Shown here in pieces: positions 12,720 to 24,631 of a stretch of 45,239 bases of DNA (position 1 is the first letter of the stretch; every line of letters starts with the position of its first letter). Origin of the DNA: Helochares maculicollis (lineage: Eukaryota; Arthropoda; Insecta; Coleoptera; Hydrophilidae); contig JAWQRO010000272.1 of the NCBI GenBank assembly GCA_033557835.1, positions 1 through 45,239 of the forward strand, written 5' to 3'. The translations under genes and the position numbers were made by a program. The notes below the pieces were generated by a model. That model was not told the origin of the DNA and ran no database searches. It saw only the letters and a list, made by a program, of their open reading frames with translations.

Positions 12720-13200
12720 GTATTTGCTTAATGGCTCGAACGTCTCGATTTCTATTAATCGGCCCGTGGGCATTGGCAGTACTCTTCAATTAAAGCCATC
12801 GCGACTAATTAATCAAGTGACCAACGGCCACCAATGGAGCTTTATGATACAGCCTATCTGCATATAGCTCCTCATCAAGATTTCTGTCTTGAGACGTTTG
12901 TTCTTAACCTTGGGCATATAGATGCCTTGGGTTTCTCGAAACCAAGCGCTGACTTCTCGGAGTGACTTCGTCTTGCTCCCGATACACAATAATGGAACAC
13001 ATCTCGCTCCTTTAAAGGATATCCAAGGCAAGGTCTTTCCTACGTTCTTGCCTTGTGGTTGCGATTCCAGTCAGCTGCTAACGTTTTGCTGCCGCTACCT
13101 TGATGATAGCATATGAGTCAATGGGCAAAGGTTTTTGCATAATTAGATATAATTTTCCGAGGCCAATAGTCCTTAACTGTCGTCCCGGTCGGAAATAAAA
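12720..13200. other. G+C-richer block, no gene recognised
   Basis: Composition is noticeably less AT-rich than the surroundings and short overlapping open frames occur on both strands (12813-13031 minus, 12922-13116 plus). Neither shows a motif I recognise. It directly precedes the coding-like remnant at 13220 and may belong to the same decayed element or gene. Confidence 0.35.
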
Positions 13201-13219
13201 TGTCGCTTAGAAAATTAAT

Positions 13220-13575
13220 ATGAGATGGTGGCATGAGCTAAAGTCGCATTATCAAGTAATAATACAATTAGTCATGGCGAATCGTAACGTAACATATGCA
13301 TATATCTTGTATGGGATTAGGAAAACTATCTCCATCCAGGAGTTTTTAGTAATAAAACCAAATGAAGGCTTGACAGACGAGGAAACGAAGCCGACAAGCT
13401 ATAGGATTTTTATGATGATGTAAATAAATATAGGTTTGGGAAGCCAAAAGCCGAAATTATCGAGCCATATGCTTTTATTAACAAAAATCATTTTTCGATC
13501 GACAGGCGAGGAGATAAATTTGAAGAGCCAGTGACTTTTAAAGATGAAAATGAGTAAGAGATTGATAGGCGTTAA
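13220..13575 (+). pseudogene. Unidentified protein-coding remnant, frameshifted
   Basis: I do not recognise the family. The first part (13220-13423) contains VMANRNVTYAYILYGIRKT and FLVIKPNEGLTDEETKPTSY. After a frame change near 13,400-13,430 the adjacent frame carries on with FGKPKAEIIEPYAFINKNHF and SIDRRGDKFEEPVTFKDENE before a stop. The two pieces read as one continuous, compositionally normal protein, rich in charged and aromatic residues and unlike chance translations of AT-rich DNA. That argues for a real gene fragment with at least one frameshift. It may be a retrocopy of a host gene or part of a large mobile element; the sequence does not let me choose. Confidence 0.45.
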
Positions 13576-13889
13576 GTAGCTGCCTACCTTTTAATTTTAT
13601 ACCTACGCTTTTAATGAATTCAAAGCCAAACAACACATTTATATAAAAAATAGCAAGCTTTCTCCCTGAACGCTGTATACTTCTATCAGATTAAATTGAA
13701 ACACATTGAGCACTGACTGAAACATGAAGTTGCAATAAGTTTATTTGGGCTCTATTCAGAATGGCAGTGATGTACAATAGACTAAGATGAACAGAAGTAG
13801 AAAATAAAAATGCGACTAAATCAACGAAAAAGTATACTAATATGCAAAAGAAAGAAAAATAGAAATAAAACAAAAACAGAAGTATCGGA

Positions 13890-15720
13890 AAAACGCAAAA
13901 AGTGAACAGCTCTAAAAGAGAAGCAATGTTAAGAACCGAAGATATAAAAGTGAAAACATGGAATAATAGAAGTATAAAGTCTAAATCGATAGAACTGGAG
14001 AAAGAATTCGAAATTCACAAGCGAGACAAAAAAAGGGGAAAAGAAGCATTCAACTGAACAATGGACATGTGCTGTATTATGTGGAAGTAGAATGAAATGA
14101 GAGAGAGATGATATTAGTGGAGCAGCATGCTTAATATACAATATGGTCAAAACCCATAGTGATCGACGAAATTAGAAATAGTTAGGTGGTAGAAATATAT
14201 ATTATTGCAGTATATAGACCATTCAATAATGACGAAATAGCAAATAAGAAAAAATTCTGGGAAGAGATAACATTGACACAGAAGAATGTAAAGATATTGG
14301 AATAGTAGTAGGGGGATATGAATGGGAAGAGTGGAGAAAAAGATAGCAAGATTGGGCACATAGTTGGAAAAGAAGGTAATAATAAAAAAGTGATAATAAA
14401 ATCAGACTGCTAGAATAATGCACTGTTCGTAATCTGATCATAACAAACACAAATACGATTATAAATATACCATAGAGGACGATATTAATAAAACAAATTA
14501 ATGATAGATTACATCTTGATTACTAGAGCAATGAGAAGACTAGTGAACGATGTAAGTATAGAAAAAAGCATTGGTGAAAAGCAAATTACTGAAATACCTG
14601 AGAATTAAAAAGTACCAAGGAAAACCAAACGATAGCAGAAGTAAGATTTGGAACAGAAAAAATAGAGTAAGAAGAAAAAGGGGAAGTCAGAGAAGATAGA
14701 AGTAATTGGATTAATGAAGAAGGGCCCGGCACATGAAAGGATATTATTGGAAATGTTAAAATTATGTCAGAAGAAGGCAAGTTGCAAATTCTTTAGAGTA
14801 GTCAATAAAGCATGGAAAGAAAATAATTCAAGAGGGACTTGTAATTGTCATATTAAAAAAAAAGAGACTTAAGAAAGTATAGAAGTAATGAAAAGACATC
14901 ATTGCAGAGCAACGCAACACAATGAAAATTTACGAAGAAATATTGGAAAGAAAAATGTAAAAAACAAAAGAAAAAACGCTAAACTAAGTGAGTACAGAAA
15001 AGATGAAAGAGTACAAAAGATTAATGACAAGGGAGGAATAACATGTTTGACATTTATAGACATGGCGAAAGTTTTTCACAGAGTTAGAAGGAAAGATGTA
15101 TAGAAAAGTTTGAAGAACAGAGGAGGACCGTTAATAGAAGCAATAAAATGCGTGTACAAAGAAAATAAAATAATGTACATTATATGATAACTGTAAATCC
15201 TCAAGCTTAAATGTTTGAAACGAACGAACGACTAAACCAGAAGGATTAATTCAAAATATTGTGAAGCCTTTACATCTAGAATGCAGACAAATGCTATCAA
15301 TTAAAATATCAACATTTTCATGTCAATTGCGGGAAACCTATTTATTAAAAAATATCAAAAGGAAAAAGATCAACGTCTATAAAATAATATACAAACCAGC
15401 ATGGATGTAAGACCTAGAACATATTTCTTATGTAAAGGGAAGAAAAAAATTCAAGCAGTGGAAATGAGATATCTAAGGAAAACAAAAGGAGTAAGGTTGC
15501 GAGATAGAATCAGAAATGAAAATATAAGAGAAGACGTGAATAGAAACGCTAATACAATACATAGAAGAGAAACAGCTGCCATGGTAGGGCTCATCAGAAA
15601 ATAGAGAAAAGTAAAGAGGAACTGGTAAGCAAGAGTGGAAAATAGAGAAAAAGAGGAGGACCGAGAAAACCTGGGATCAAATCATAGTTGTAGGAATGCA
15701 AATATTAATTTAACAGAAAT
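13890..15720 (+). mobile_element. Non-LTR retrotransposon remnant (endonuclease to C-terminus)
   Basis: The plus strand shows, in order, the parts of one endonuclease/RT polyprotein with many stops. At 13930-14050 is the N-terminal endonuclease start (KVKTWNNRSIKSKSIELEKE, compare ATWNVRG...KT.EL). At 14195-14230 IIAVYRPFNNDE replaces the usual VYAP. At 14310-14340 GDMNGRVEK is the GD.NA/GR catalytic motif. At 14505-14570 is the DYI-LI-TRA-type end of the domain. At 15035-15170 the RT palm appears as LTFIDMAKVFHRVRRKDV, compare FIDLEKAFDRVRR, with the catalytic Asp replaced by His. At 15460-15690 are the C-terminal motifs MRYLRKTKGVRLRDRIRNE and GRPRKTWDQII-like text. The middle RT blocks including YADD are missing or unrecognisable. 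Ends are approximate. Confidence 0.82.
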
Positions 15721-15759
15721 AGACGAGTCAAATTATTTTTTTAATTAAAAACAAACATA

Positions 15760-17137
15760 TAAGAAGCAAGCATGAACAGTTAAAAAAATTTACAGCAATA
15801 TTAATACAAATAAGTATGCAAGAAGTCGAAGCCGAAGAGGCATTTAGGAAAAAATATATAAGTACTTGACATAAATATCACAAATCGGTTGCTTCACTTT
15901 ATTTACCAAGCTTAAGCTCACAATAAAATGATGTCAACGAGGTAGAAAGATTAAGAAAAAATGCCGAAGTTAATAATAAGAAACTTCTTTTGACTGTGAG
16001 CTCACGAAATCTAGATGCTGGTATTTTAAGATTTTTATCTGATAAACACGAGGCTTAAAGGTGAAGGTATTTGTACGCTATATGCGTGAGCGGCTTGAAT
16101 CGCACATTAGCGGTTTATACAACGGAACGCAAGAACAAGCAATTGTTTATTACGTTAAAAACTATTACAACTTGGCGATATTACAATATTGTCTATAGCT
16201 AGTAATTAAAAACAGTGTCAGTAATTTATCGGATACATCAATTTTACGTTGAAATGTGAGTCGCAAAGTCGAAAAGACGGGACGTGTAAACAAGTAAAGC
16301 TCAACAGTTTTGACTGAGGAACCTTGACACCAAGTCCTTATACGTCCCACCAATTATGCATTGTGTCTAAGTAATAACAATGTTAATAATGTGTGTGGTG
16401 TGGATCATATTAAAACGCAACTGACGACGTGAGTTGGCTTCGTTGACGACCTCAGGATTCAATTGTTTGGCGTTGCGTCAGAAGATGACAGCGACGCCTC
16501 AGAATTGTCAAAACATTTTTTGGAAAGACTGGCATAGGAGCAACTCAATTTTTCCAGTTAATTCCACTGGGGACAAATTAAGAAATTACCGCAACCTCGG
16601 CTAATGAACATTGACAATTATTGCTTGCAATTTAATTGCTACGGTGGTTTGATTTCTTTATAATTGTTTTGCTTTTGTTATTAAAATGGGCTTTTTGATT
16701 TCTTTCCTTTGTTTAATTGATTTTTAAAGTTTAAATCAAGGGGGATTGCTTAAAGAAGGTTCCTTCAAGGTTTAAGAGAAAAAATTTTAAAAATAAGAAG
16801 TTACGTGAGGGAATTTCATAGAATTGTATTTACTTAAACATGATTCTAATACGACTGTGCTAAAAAATCAGATAGGAATCTAAAGTTTTTTCATAGCAGA
16901 AAAATATGTAATTAAAATGGCATTTCATTAATTTCGGACGTCAGGTGCGCCAATAAAAATTATTTATAGGATTTTGTCGACTCCTGCGGCCTCCTTCCTG
17001 CATTACATAATCTCGTGGTAATTTATTCGATATTTGGCAATAAATAAGGAGGTGCTTGAACTTCTTGTGTTCGTTCGATTCGCCTTTTAAAATATATTTT
17101 GTAATTTTAAAGTTGTTATCGGTTCTTTTTCTTTCAG
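15760..17137. other. No gene recognised; upstream of the first coding exon
   Basis: AT-rich up to about 16,050, then a less AT-rich stretch near 16,100-16,620 with several CG dinucleotides that could hold regulatory sequence. A GTGAGT donor-like string occurs at about 16,428. No open frame has a recognisable domain. The last bases, TTCTTTTTCTTTCAG, form the acceptor for the exon beginning at 17138. Confidence 0.4.
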
Positions 17138-17307
17138 GTTTAACCTAAAAAGTGCATGTCTCGAGTGAAAGGTGATATGTAAAGTGCTTAGTCTAATCAA
17201 TTGAGTGAGGTCTTATTATGACAGAAGTGGCTAAATTAATACCTGCTGACCACCATGTGGCCACTGTGCGTCATTATGAAGCTGGACCGCCCCCTGGTTT
17301 GGAATTG
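17138..17307 (+). CDS. First coding exon of a multi-exon host gene (5'UTR 17138-17217)
   Basis: A strong polypyrimidine acceptor ends at 17137. The exon holds 80 bases of leader and then an ATG at 17218 opening 30 codons: MTEVAKLIPADHHVATVRHY, then an acidic/Pro stretch ending PPPGLEL. It stops at a GTAAGC donor at 17308, phase 0. The next exon in matching phase is 28266-28302, so intron 1 is about 11 kb. Joined exons 1-4 encode 175 residues rich in Glu, Lys, Thr and Val, with no signal peptide, membrane segment or catalytic motif, probably disordered and intracellular. I do not recognise the gene. The start is chosen because it is the first ATG in the exon that opens the frame continuing through all later exons. 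Transcription starts further upstream, because the exon begins with an acceptor. Confidence 0.72.
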
Positions 17308-20300
17308 GTAAGCACTTTTTCGAAATTACCAATTTTAATAGAGGAATAGGGTGTCGAGCTTCTTAAATTGAGCTTTTTCATTTATTCAGATTATATTTAA
17401 CTTATTTATTTATTTAGATACATGCTTGAATAAACTATTATTTTTTATTTTAAATCTTACTTAGGATTAATTTTTGTAGGTATGCAACTTGCCTCGCATA
17501 TCAGTATATCGTTAGCATAACTATCAGAGTTTCCTTTGTCAACAAGCCTTGAAATATGCATACAATATACATATTAGATACGCGTTCGGAGAGTATAGAT
17601 AAAATACTCGACTTGTTAAAGCAATTTATTGAGAGAGAAGGTCCACTGCCAGCAGTCTTAATGTAAATAAATACAAAACAGTTAGGATAATAATCGCAAT
17701 TAATTGAAGGACAAATAATAGATTTTCAATGAAAGGCGTGTCTATTGCAGATGCTCAGACCTACCTCTCTGTTTCCTTTTTAAAACCGCGGGCGCAAGCT
17801 TTAATTATTATTAAACAATAAACGATTATAAATCCAGGGCCGGGTCTCGTTAGTTTTACTCGTGGCTAAATGGAAAAACAAACTGAATATTCCTGGTTTG
17901 TTTCACAATTATTATCTTCAAGGTTTTGGATATTTCAGAATTTTTTTGAAATTACAAGGTTTTTAAATCTATAAGCATAAAAGCATATGTGTATGAGTAT
18001 AAATGATAAATCATTAACATGGTCAATGAAAGTCAATCCCTGAAAAAATAGATGACACTGGTGTACTGACCAAAAATTACAACAATTTGCGCTAATAATA
18101 ACAATAATAAAATAAAAGAATGCAACCACGCGAAAAAATTAGGAAGAATATCAGTAGGTGCAGCACGAGTCTCGAACATTCCTCATCGAATTTTTCCGTC
18201 CATTTTTGTAGGATATAGCAGGCGTTGCCTTCGAACAGTTGCGTTGCGTCACTTCGCGATTCTTTCATTTGTTTCACGGCGCTCTTGATTATTGCAGGCC
18301 TTGTCGAGATTTATATGAGAATACGACGATATTGCGAAATGGAATAGGCTCTATTTTGAACGTACCTTAAAATAGTTTTATCTTGTCTTGTTTTCAACCT
18401 GTACACGATTGTTGCATTAAAGTGCCCTCTACTACCTGCGTTGCGTGAAAGCAAAACCTACTTGCAATAATAATTAGTTAATTGCGTATTTCGTAACGAC
18501 GCAATTACGTTTACTTAATTCAGAATTCCCTTCGACTGCACTGCGGGTATTAAACCTTGTCAACCAGGGCTTAAAAATATAATGAAGCTAAAAACGATTT
18601 ATGAAAATTACCGGTAATAATTTCAAGGACGAAAATACATATTTTTTACATAATCAAATCTACAGGTTAAGAACATTTTCTTCCATTAATATGAATTTTT
18701 TACATCTACCATTCGAACTAGAGCAAGTATAGTATTACATGAAAAACACGAAAAAAAAAATAGATTCCGAGATTTTGACAGATCTCCACATTTTCACAGC
18801 CCCCGGCTATTATCGCAAAATCGTAGATTTTTTGCTTTGAATATTAGTCTGGATTAAATCAACAGCATTTGTTTTATTTATGCTCAACATTTTTTTGAAG
18901 CTACTGTATGTAATGGTTTAAGTTGATGAATTGCTGATTACCAAGTATTGTTTTATTTTTGACAAAACTTTTTTTTTGTTTTGAGTATTTTTGGCAACTG
19001 TATATATTTTCAACAAATATTAATTTCCAGTTGTTTTCATATTACGGTAACAAAATGTGGAAATATATGATAAGTGCAGGTATATGTGTTATGCATTCAT
19101 TACTGTGTATGGCAGACAAAAACGTAAAAGAGGAATAAAAACCTGAATTGAGAAAATTATTATAGGCATTTTCAAATATTTTTAAAAGAGTACGATATAA
19201 CAAACTTCACATTCTAATTTTATCGTTATGTTATGATATTTTTTATTTAGATTATTTTTTATATTCTTCTTTGTTTTGCAAATTCTTATTCTTATATGTA
19301 AAATATATCGCAACTGAATTTAAGAAAACAAAGTTTACTTTCGTAATATTGGAGTGATTTTGTACAGTAGTAATTTGAATTGGTTGTGTCGAAGGTACAG
19401 CTAATCAGTCTTAAATTTAGTTTTTTTAGAGTTTTCAGTTTTATCTTGACATTTTAATTTTTAATTTGATTTCTAATTTTTTCGCATTTTACATTTTTCT
19501 TCATATTTTAAGTTTAAACATTCTAAACTTTGTCTGCTGTTAAATTTTCTATTTTCTTTTTCGTCATGGTATTTTCCAGACTGTGATTTTTTAAATTTTA
19601 AAACATTGCTTCTGATCGTAAAAAGTTTTAATTGACGTTCATATTAGGCGAATGTTTTAGAGGTTTGCAGACTAACATTGACTCTCTTAATTGAGAGCAA
19701 AGTTCGAATGGGCTGTGCTGCAGTCACAGCATACATGTTTCTTGGTTTTAGAAGATAACAACTATTTTGTTTAATTTTATTTTTAAATTAAAATGCGGTT
19801 GTAGCTTGCGATTCAAAAGAATAACAAAAACAAAATTAGTTGAGTACTTCTTTATTTCAATTTAAAAAGACGATCCCAATTAAAGTGGTTTCGCCAGTTA
19901 TTATTGCTTGTGTTTTTGAGAATGTTGCGTGTGAATTATTGTTTGTGCTCCATACTACGTCTTAAGCTACGTCATCCAACGCGTTCTACAAATATCATCC
20001 GTCAAGGAACTGTTCTCTCAAAATGAAGATATGATTAGAATAAAATGATTCAAGCTGACATACTTAATATAAAGATTTTTTAAAGACGGCTTATCAAAGA
20101 ATTGGTGCAAATGATATATTAAATAATTGTATCAATACATGCTAGAATTAAGAAGCTAAGAGTTAAGAGATAGAAGAACTAATCAATCTTAACCAAATTT
20201 ATATATTATATTTTTTTAATATATCTTTTTAAGAGGGTAGAATTTTTACAGAAATGTGCAGTATGTATTACAGGAAATAGTATAGTTAATGCAATTTTTC

Positions 20301-20560
20301 ATATAATTTTAGTAGTTTCAACTAACCAATCTAGGTATAGAAGTTCTGATATTGAGATCCACTTTCTTTGAATTCAACAGAATAATTATTATAAACTGAT
20401 TTGCATCAGAAATACACACCATCAGCCCTGAAACAAGTAATGAATATTTGGTAAAATCTGTTGGTAAACATATCATACACATCTTTGAGATATTTCTGTT
20501 AACAAATCTAAAACTTTTGCCTAGAAATAAAACTAATAAAAGCCTTGATTTATTTATGTG
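17308..20560 (+). other. Intron 1, left part: non-coding
   Basis: No coding exon recognised. A short less AT-rich island lies at about 17,755-17,860, with CCGCGGGCGCAAGC next to TTAATTATTATTAAAC, a combination of homeodomain-type AT cores and CG-rich sequence that could be an intronic regulatory element. The remainder is AT-rich, with no transposase or RT motif seen. Confidence 0.4.
20549..20554 (-). terminator. Possible polyadenylation signal of the LRR gene
   Basis: AATAAA on the minus strand, about 100 bases past the stop codon of the leucine-rich-repeat gene. The position is right for a short 3'UTR, but the hexamer is common in DNA this AT-rich. Confidence 0.4.
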
Positions 20561-20650
20561 AAAGTATTAATTTCTTACCGCTTATACATGTGTTGGTTAC
20601 TGGGCTACCTAATTATGAATTTTTTTATATTTAGTTCCATTCATTGGACA

Positions 20651-21718
20651 TTAAATAAAAGCTCCGTCTACGTGGATGTTCAAACGCTTTTTCTTTGCGT
20701 AATCAATTAAATATTTTTTACAAGATGCCTTCCATGGATTATTGTTCAAATAGTGCATATGAGTAGCTACTAGAATATACGTAAGGTTGCTGGGCAAGCA
20801 ATGGAGTTGGTTGAATTCCAAATTCAGGTCGCCTACGGCTGTTTCTTTGAAAGCATCTTCGGGAATTTCAGAAATGTTGTTGTGGGATAGCGTTACAAAT
20901 CTGTATTTAGGTCCTTTGGAAAAGGCTTCAGACTGGATGGACCAAAGTTTATTATCATCTAAGCGGACATCAAGCAGAAATGGGGTGCCTTTTAAGTGTT
21001 TGAAGGCATGACTAGGAAGGTACGTCAGTTGGTTATTAGCCAAATTCAGAACCCCTAAGTTTGAACAGCCCTTGAACCAAGAGGATTGAAAATGTTTCAG
21101 CTTATTAGAGTTTAAATATAGTGTTTGGACTGTCATATCGTCCAAAGCATCTGCATCAATGTCAGTGATTTCATTGTGGTCTAGTCTTATGTTTTCTGCT
21201 ACTATAAAGTTGAAAATACCTGCGTAAATAGTTCTGAGCTTATTGTACTGCAGGTGTAAGTTCTTGAGATTCTCAAGGCCACTGAAGGCGCCCTCCTCTA
21301 TTTTGCTGATTAAATTATTAACTAGGTATAAATTTTGCACTGGGAGATCGTCGAATTGGCTCTTTTTTAGTTCTGTTAGTTTGTTGAATGATAAGTCTAG
21401 AGTTTGTAGCTGTGGGAGTTTGATGAAGGCTTCTGGTTCCACGTTGGTTAGGTCGCAGCCTGTGATTACAATGCGCTTGAGGTTGAAGAGGTTGTCGAAG
21501 GTGTGCTGGCAGATATTGTCGATGGGCTGAGGAAATATCTCGATTACTTCTGCGTACCTCAAAGGGTTCATTCCAAACTTAGAGATGACCATTCTCCGGA
21601 CAGCTGGGGAAGTTTCCTTGTAGGTTATTGTAGCCCTGGCGAAACGACTCGAGTCGCATTCTTGGTGGGTTTTCTCAACGGTCACGAATATGACGAGAAT
21701 GACAAAACACTTCAACAT
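20651..21718 (-). CDS. Secreted leucine-rich-repeat protein, intronless, nested in intron 1
   Basis: A single uninterrupted frame of 355 residues. Residues 1-20 form a signal peptide (MLKCFVILVIFVTV core), followed by a short N-terminal region with Cys21. From about residue 75 to 330 there are roughly ten leucine-rich repeats of the 24-residue extracellular type, with LxxLxLxxNxL cores such as LQTLDLSFNKLTEL, LKNLHLQYNKLRTI, LGVLNLANNQLTYL and VGDLNLEFNQLHCL. A short C-terminal cap follows with NNPWKASCKK, resembling the NPW.C start of LRR C-terminal flanks. No transmembrane helix or GPI-type tail follows, so the protein is predicted to be secreted. Such proteins usually bind other proteins in adhesion, matrix or immunity; the partner here is unknown. 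It is transcribed opposite to the enclosing gene. An intact frame in AT-rich DNA shows it is under selection. Confidence 0.9.
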   Translation of the reverse strand: MLKCFVILVIFVTVEKTHQECDSSRFARATITYKETSPAVRRMVISKFGMNPLRYAEVIEIFPQPIDNICQHTFDNLFNLKRIVITGCDLTNVEPEAFIKLPQLQTLDLSFNKLTELKKSQFDDLPVQNLYLVNNLISKIEEGAFSGLENLKNLHLQYNKLRTIYAGIFNFIVAENIRLDHNEITDIDADALDDMTVQTLYLNSNKLKHFQSSWFKGCSNLGVLNLANNQLTYLPSHAFKHLKGTPFLLDVRLDDNKLWSIQSEAFSKGPKYRFVTLSHNNISEIPEDAFKETAVGDLNLEFNQLHCLPSNLTYILVATHMHYLNNNPWKASCKKYLIDYAKKKRLNIHVDGAFI

Positions 21719-21999
21719 TTTTCAGTTGGTATAAACTAAAGAATATGAAGATCTGTTTTGTAAGCTGAGAGCTATTATTTTCTTGTTATAAACTGAGAAC
21801 ATTTGCTGCTATGCAGCCGAGACTGACAGCAGTTCTTGCTGTGTCTAAATTGAGTGTGTTGGTTTAATCATGCATATGTGGCTTAGGTGTTATCAAAGCG
21901 TTGAAGATAAGAGGTCATTTTTGTAAACCCATCTAGTCATGTTGATGCGAATATAAATAGTTTATTTAGATTTTTTCCTGATTGTTTTTCTTGTTAAAT

Positions 22000-22150
22000 C
22001 TGCGCGCAAAGACCCGACCTTCGCCCGCGGGCTACACAAGGCCGCCTCTTTGATAAATTGCATCGATTTGCATTGTACACAATAAATGGGTTGAGCGGAG
22101 GGCAGGTGATTGGATCTATTGTCAGGCCCGGCTTTTAATAAATATTGCAA
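22000..22150. promoter_or_regulatory. CG-rich island in intron 1, candidate cis-regulatory element
   Basis: About 150 bases are clearly richer in G+C and CpG than the flanking intron. They contain an octamer-like ATTTGCAT (about 22,066), a GATA-type TGATAA, ATCGAT and an E-box CAGGTG. It lies about 300 bases upstream of the LRR gene start, so it could serve that gene, the host gene or both. No conserved protein is visible in it. Confidence 0.3.
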
Positions 22151-22159
22151 GCTGTGTAT

Positions 22160-23850
22160 GAATGACGAGATATGAATTTTTACAGGCCTAACCTATTTGG
22201 CTCTGTGTTAGACCTACGAGTCCTGTCTTATTTCATATAAGTTAATTTATGATAGTACTACATAGTAGTAGTAACTATATATATATGAAGTAAATATAAT
22301 ATATGAAAAGTCATATTCAAACTGTATAAATTATTCCCATAAAAATTTTCACAGTAAAACTTTCATTTGTAAGGATTAAATGCAAAGACGCTATCCATAA
22401 ATAGCTAAGCAAAATTTGTAATCTATGAAGGCTGCAAGCGCATAGTTAGCGTAGGTTATTTTCTATTATTAAATTAATATCATTCATAATAATGTAGTAA
22501 TGGGCAATAAAGTACATAATCCCTGTGGCATATACTAAGTGCTACGTATAAATGACAGGAACATATTTTGTATGCATGGCTGATGATCTAAGTAAAAAGA
22601 AAAAAATTTAAATGACCTAAACTTTTCACATGCTTGATGGGAATAGTCCGAATAAGTTTTTTTTAACTTAACAACAATTTGCTTTAGAATTAAGAGTATT
22701 AGAATATGAGATTTTTTTAATTAAATTTTGCAATCTTGAACTAAATCAATCGAGAACAAGTGATTATTTACATTGAACAAGATTTACAAAACTCTTGTGT
22801 ATTAAAAATCTGAAACATTTCTAACTACCCTTTATGTAGCATCAAAGAAAATATCCCATTGTATGGCAAGGTAACGCCTTCAAACATATTTCTTTATTTA
22901 TGTATCTTTGTATATGCTTTCCTGTAATTTTAAATGAACAACAATTAAACATTTGAGGATAAATAAAATGTAAAAATAATAAAAGAACCTACATTGCCTA
23001 CAAAAATATCAATCTATATTTATTGTAATACAAAACAAGTTAGGATCTTTAATCAATATATGAAATAGATATGTATATAGAGAAGGAATCTCTCCCATTA
23101 AGGTGACACAAAACCGATGTAGTAATAATTTAAAACGAGAAAGCATATAAACATTTCAGATAAAGATGTCTCCATATATCCCTATACTATTATTATTACT
23201 ATTGTTTGGCTAGTAACCCATCATGATCAGAATTGTTCTGGCAAATAATAAATTTAATATCCTGGCGTGTAGTAGACTGGGTCATGAAAATCAAGACAAG
23301 AGTGGGAGCTTCAGGTGCATAATAAGTAAATAGTGAAACTAGAAAAAAAGATAACATTTGCAATGCAGAATGAGAATGCAAATATTAGAAAAATAAACAA
23401 TACATGCAATTATGATAAAAGTACTAACTAAACAAAAGAACATCCAAGAGATGATAATAGAATAAAATGCTTCATTTAGGTAATTACATTAAATTAATAT
23501 ATATGATGATGCTATGTATATATTTTGTGCCACTTATAAAGAATTTTCCTTAACGCAAGGTACTTTTTATAATTAAAATTAAATTAAACTAACTGGAGAT
23601 ACTTGAATTACGAATTACCTAAATTAATATTTAAAATTGCACGTGAAAATATTTCATTACTAGACAACAATCTCAAATTTCAGTTTCATTTCTGCATTGT
23701 CTAATATCGCCTGGGCAACAACTACTAGAAATAGCTCTAGTCGCGGAATAGTAATTAAATATATAGTTAATAGATTTTAAGACGGTGTACGAATCCGTGA
23801 ACAACAAATTCATATTTAAAATTCTCGAAAATAAACTCGTAAACAAAATC
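22160..23850. other. Intron 1, no gene recognised
   Basis: Very AT-rich sequence with short chance open frames. No transposon ends or protein motifs recognised. Confidence 0.45.
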
Positions 23851-23859
23851 CAATTAGCC

Positions 23860-24200
23860 TAATGTTAATTGGTTATATATAAAAACGTACGAAGAATTAT
23901 ATAAATATCAACATCGGATGACATATTTATTACTAAAACTGGAGTATTGATAGTGGCACATTTGATCAACATATTGTGAATGATGTAGCAGAAAACAAGA
24001 AAAACTTTCTGGAGATATAATAACGATGATAGAACAGAAGTCAATGAGCTACATATTACTGATTGTAATATATTATCGGTTAAGGATAAACAAGACCTAG
24101 AGCGGAATTTGAATGTTTGGATCAAAGAATTTGAAGAAAAAAATTTAGTCATTTAGTCTAGAAAGTCTTAAAGTAAAATTTTTGTAATGTCAGACACTGA
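23860..24200 (+). mobile_element. LINE reverse-transcriptase fragment
   Basis: The segment 24060-24200 translates to LSVKDKQDLERNLNVWIKEF and EEKNLVI, then after a stop MSDTDRKK. This matches the stretch just after the YADD box in insect endonuclease-reverse transcriptases (KNKQDLE.NL..W...LE...L.IN..KTKVM). An upstream SDDIFITKTG at about 23,915-23,945 could belong to the same copy. It is a small decayed piece with undefined ends. Confidence 0.6.
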
Positions 24201-24631
24201 TAGAAAGAAAAAAGAGAGTGAAAGAGTGAATGAAATCTACCATTATAAGGAATTGGCAAATAAATAAAAATATATCCTATAGAAAAGAGTTTTCATACTA
24301 ACACATAAATCGGTACAATTGCTGTGCAGATGCAGCAAAGATAAAAAATTAAGCGCATGGGTAAAATAAACAAGCAAAGACAAAAGAATAACAAAACCCC
24401 ATAGAATACAGATAAAGGAACTATGCTAGTATGACATCTAAATTTATCAACAAATACTTAAGAGCATATGAACTTAAATAATTTATGAGAATATCAAAAT
24501 TTACAAATAAATAATATATATTCATGTACTGGGAAATAAAAATTTACATATAGTAGATAATTCAAAATACATTAAAAACCACCAAAGCTTCGCTTACTTA
24601 GGAATGAATGGAATTACGACGTGGGAAAATA

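Noticed and set aside
20787..21739. Plus-strand open frames opposite the LRR gene
   Set aside because: They are antisense shadows of a clearly coding repeat protein; their translations are not protein-like.
23865..24152. 95-codon minus-strand open frame
   Set aside because: The plus strand carries a better-supported RT fragment here; the minus frame has no domain.
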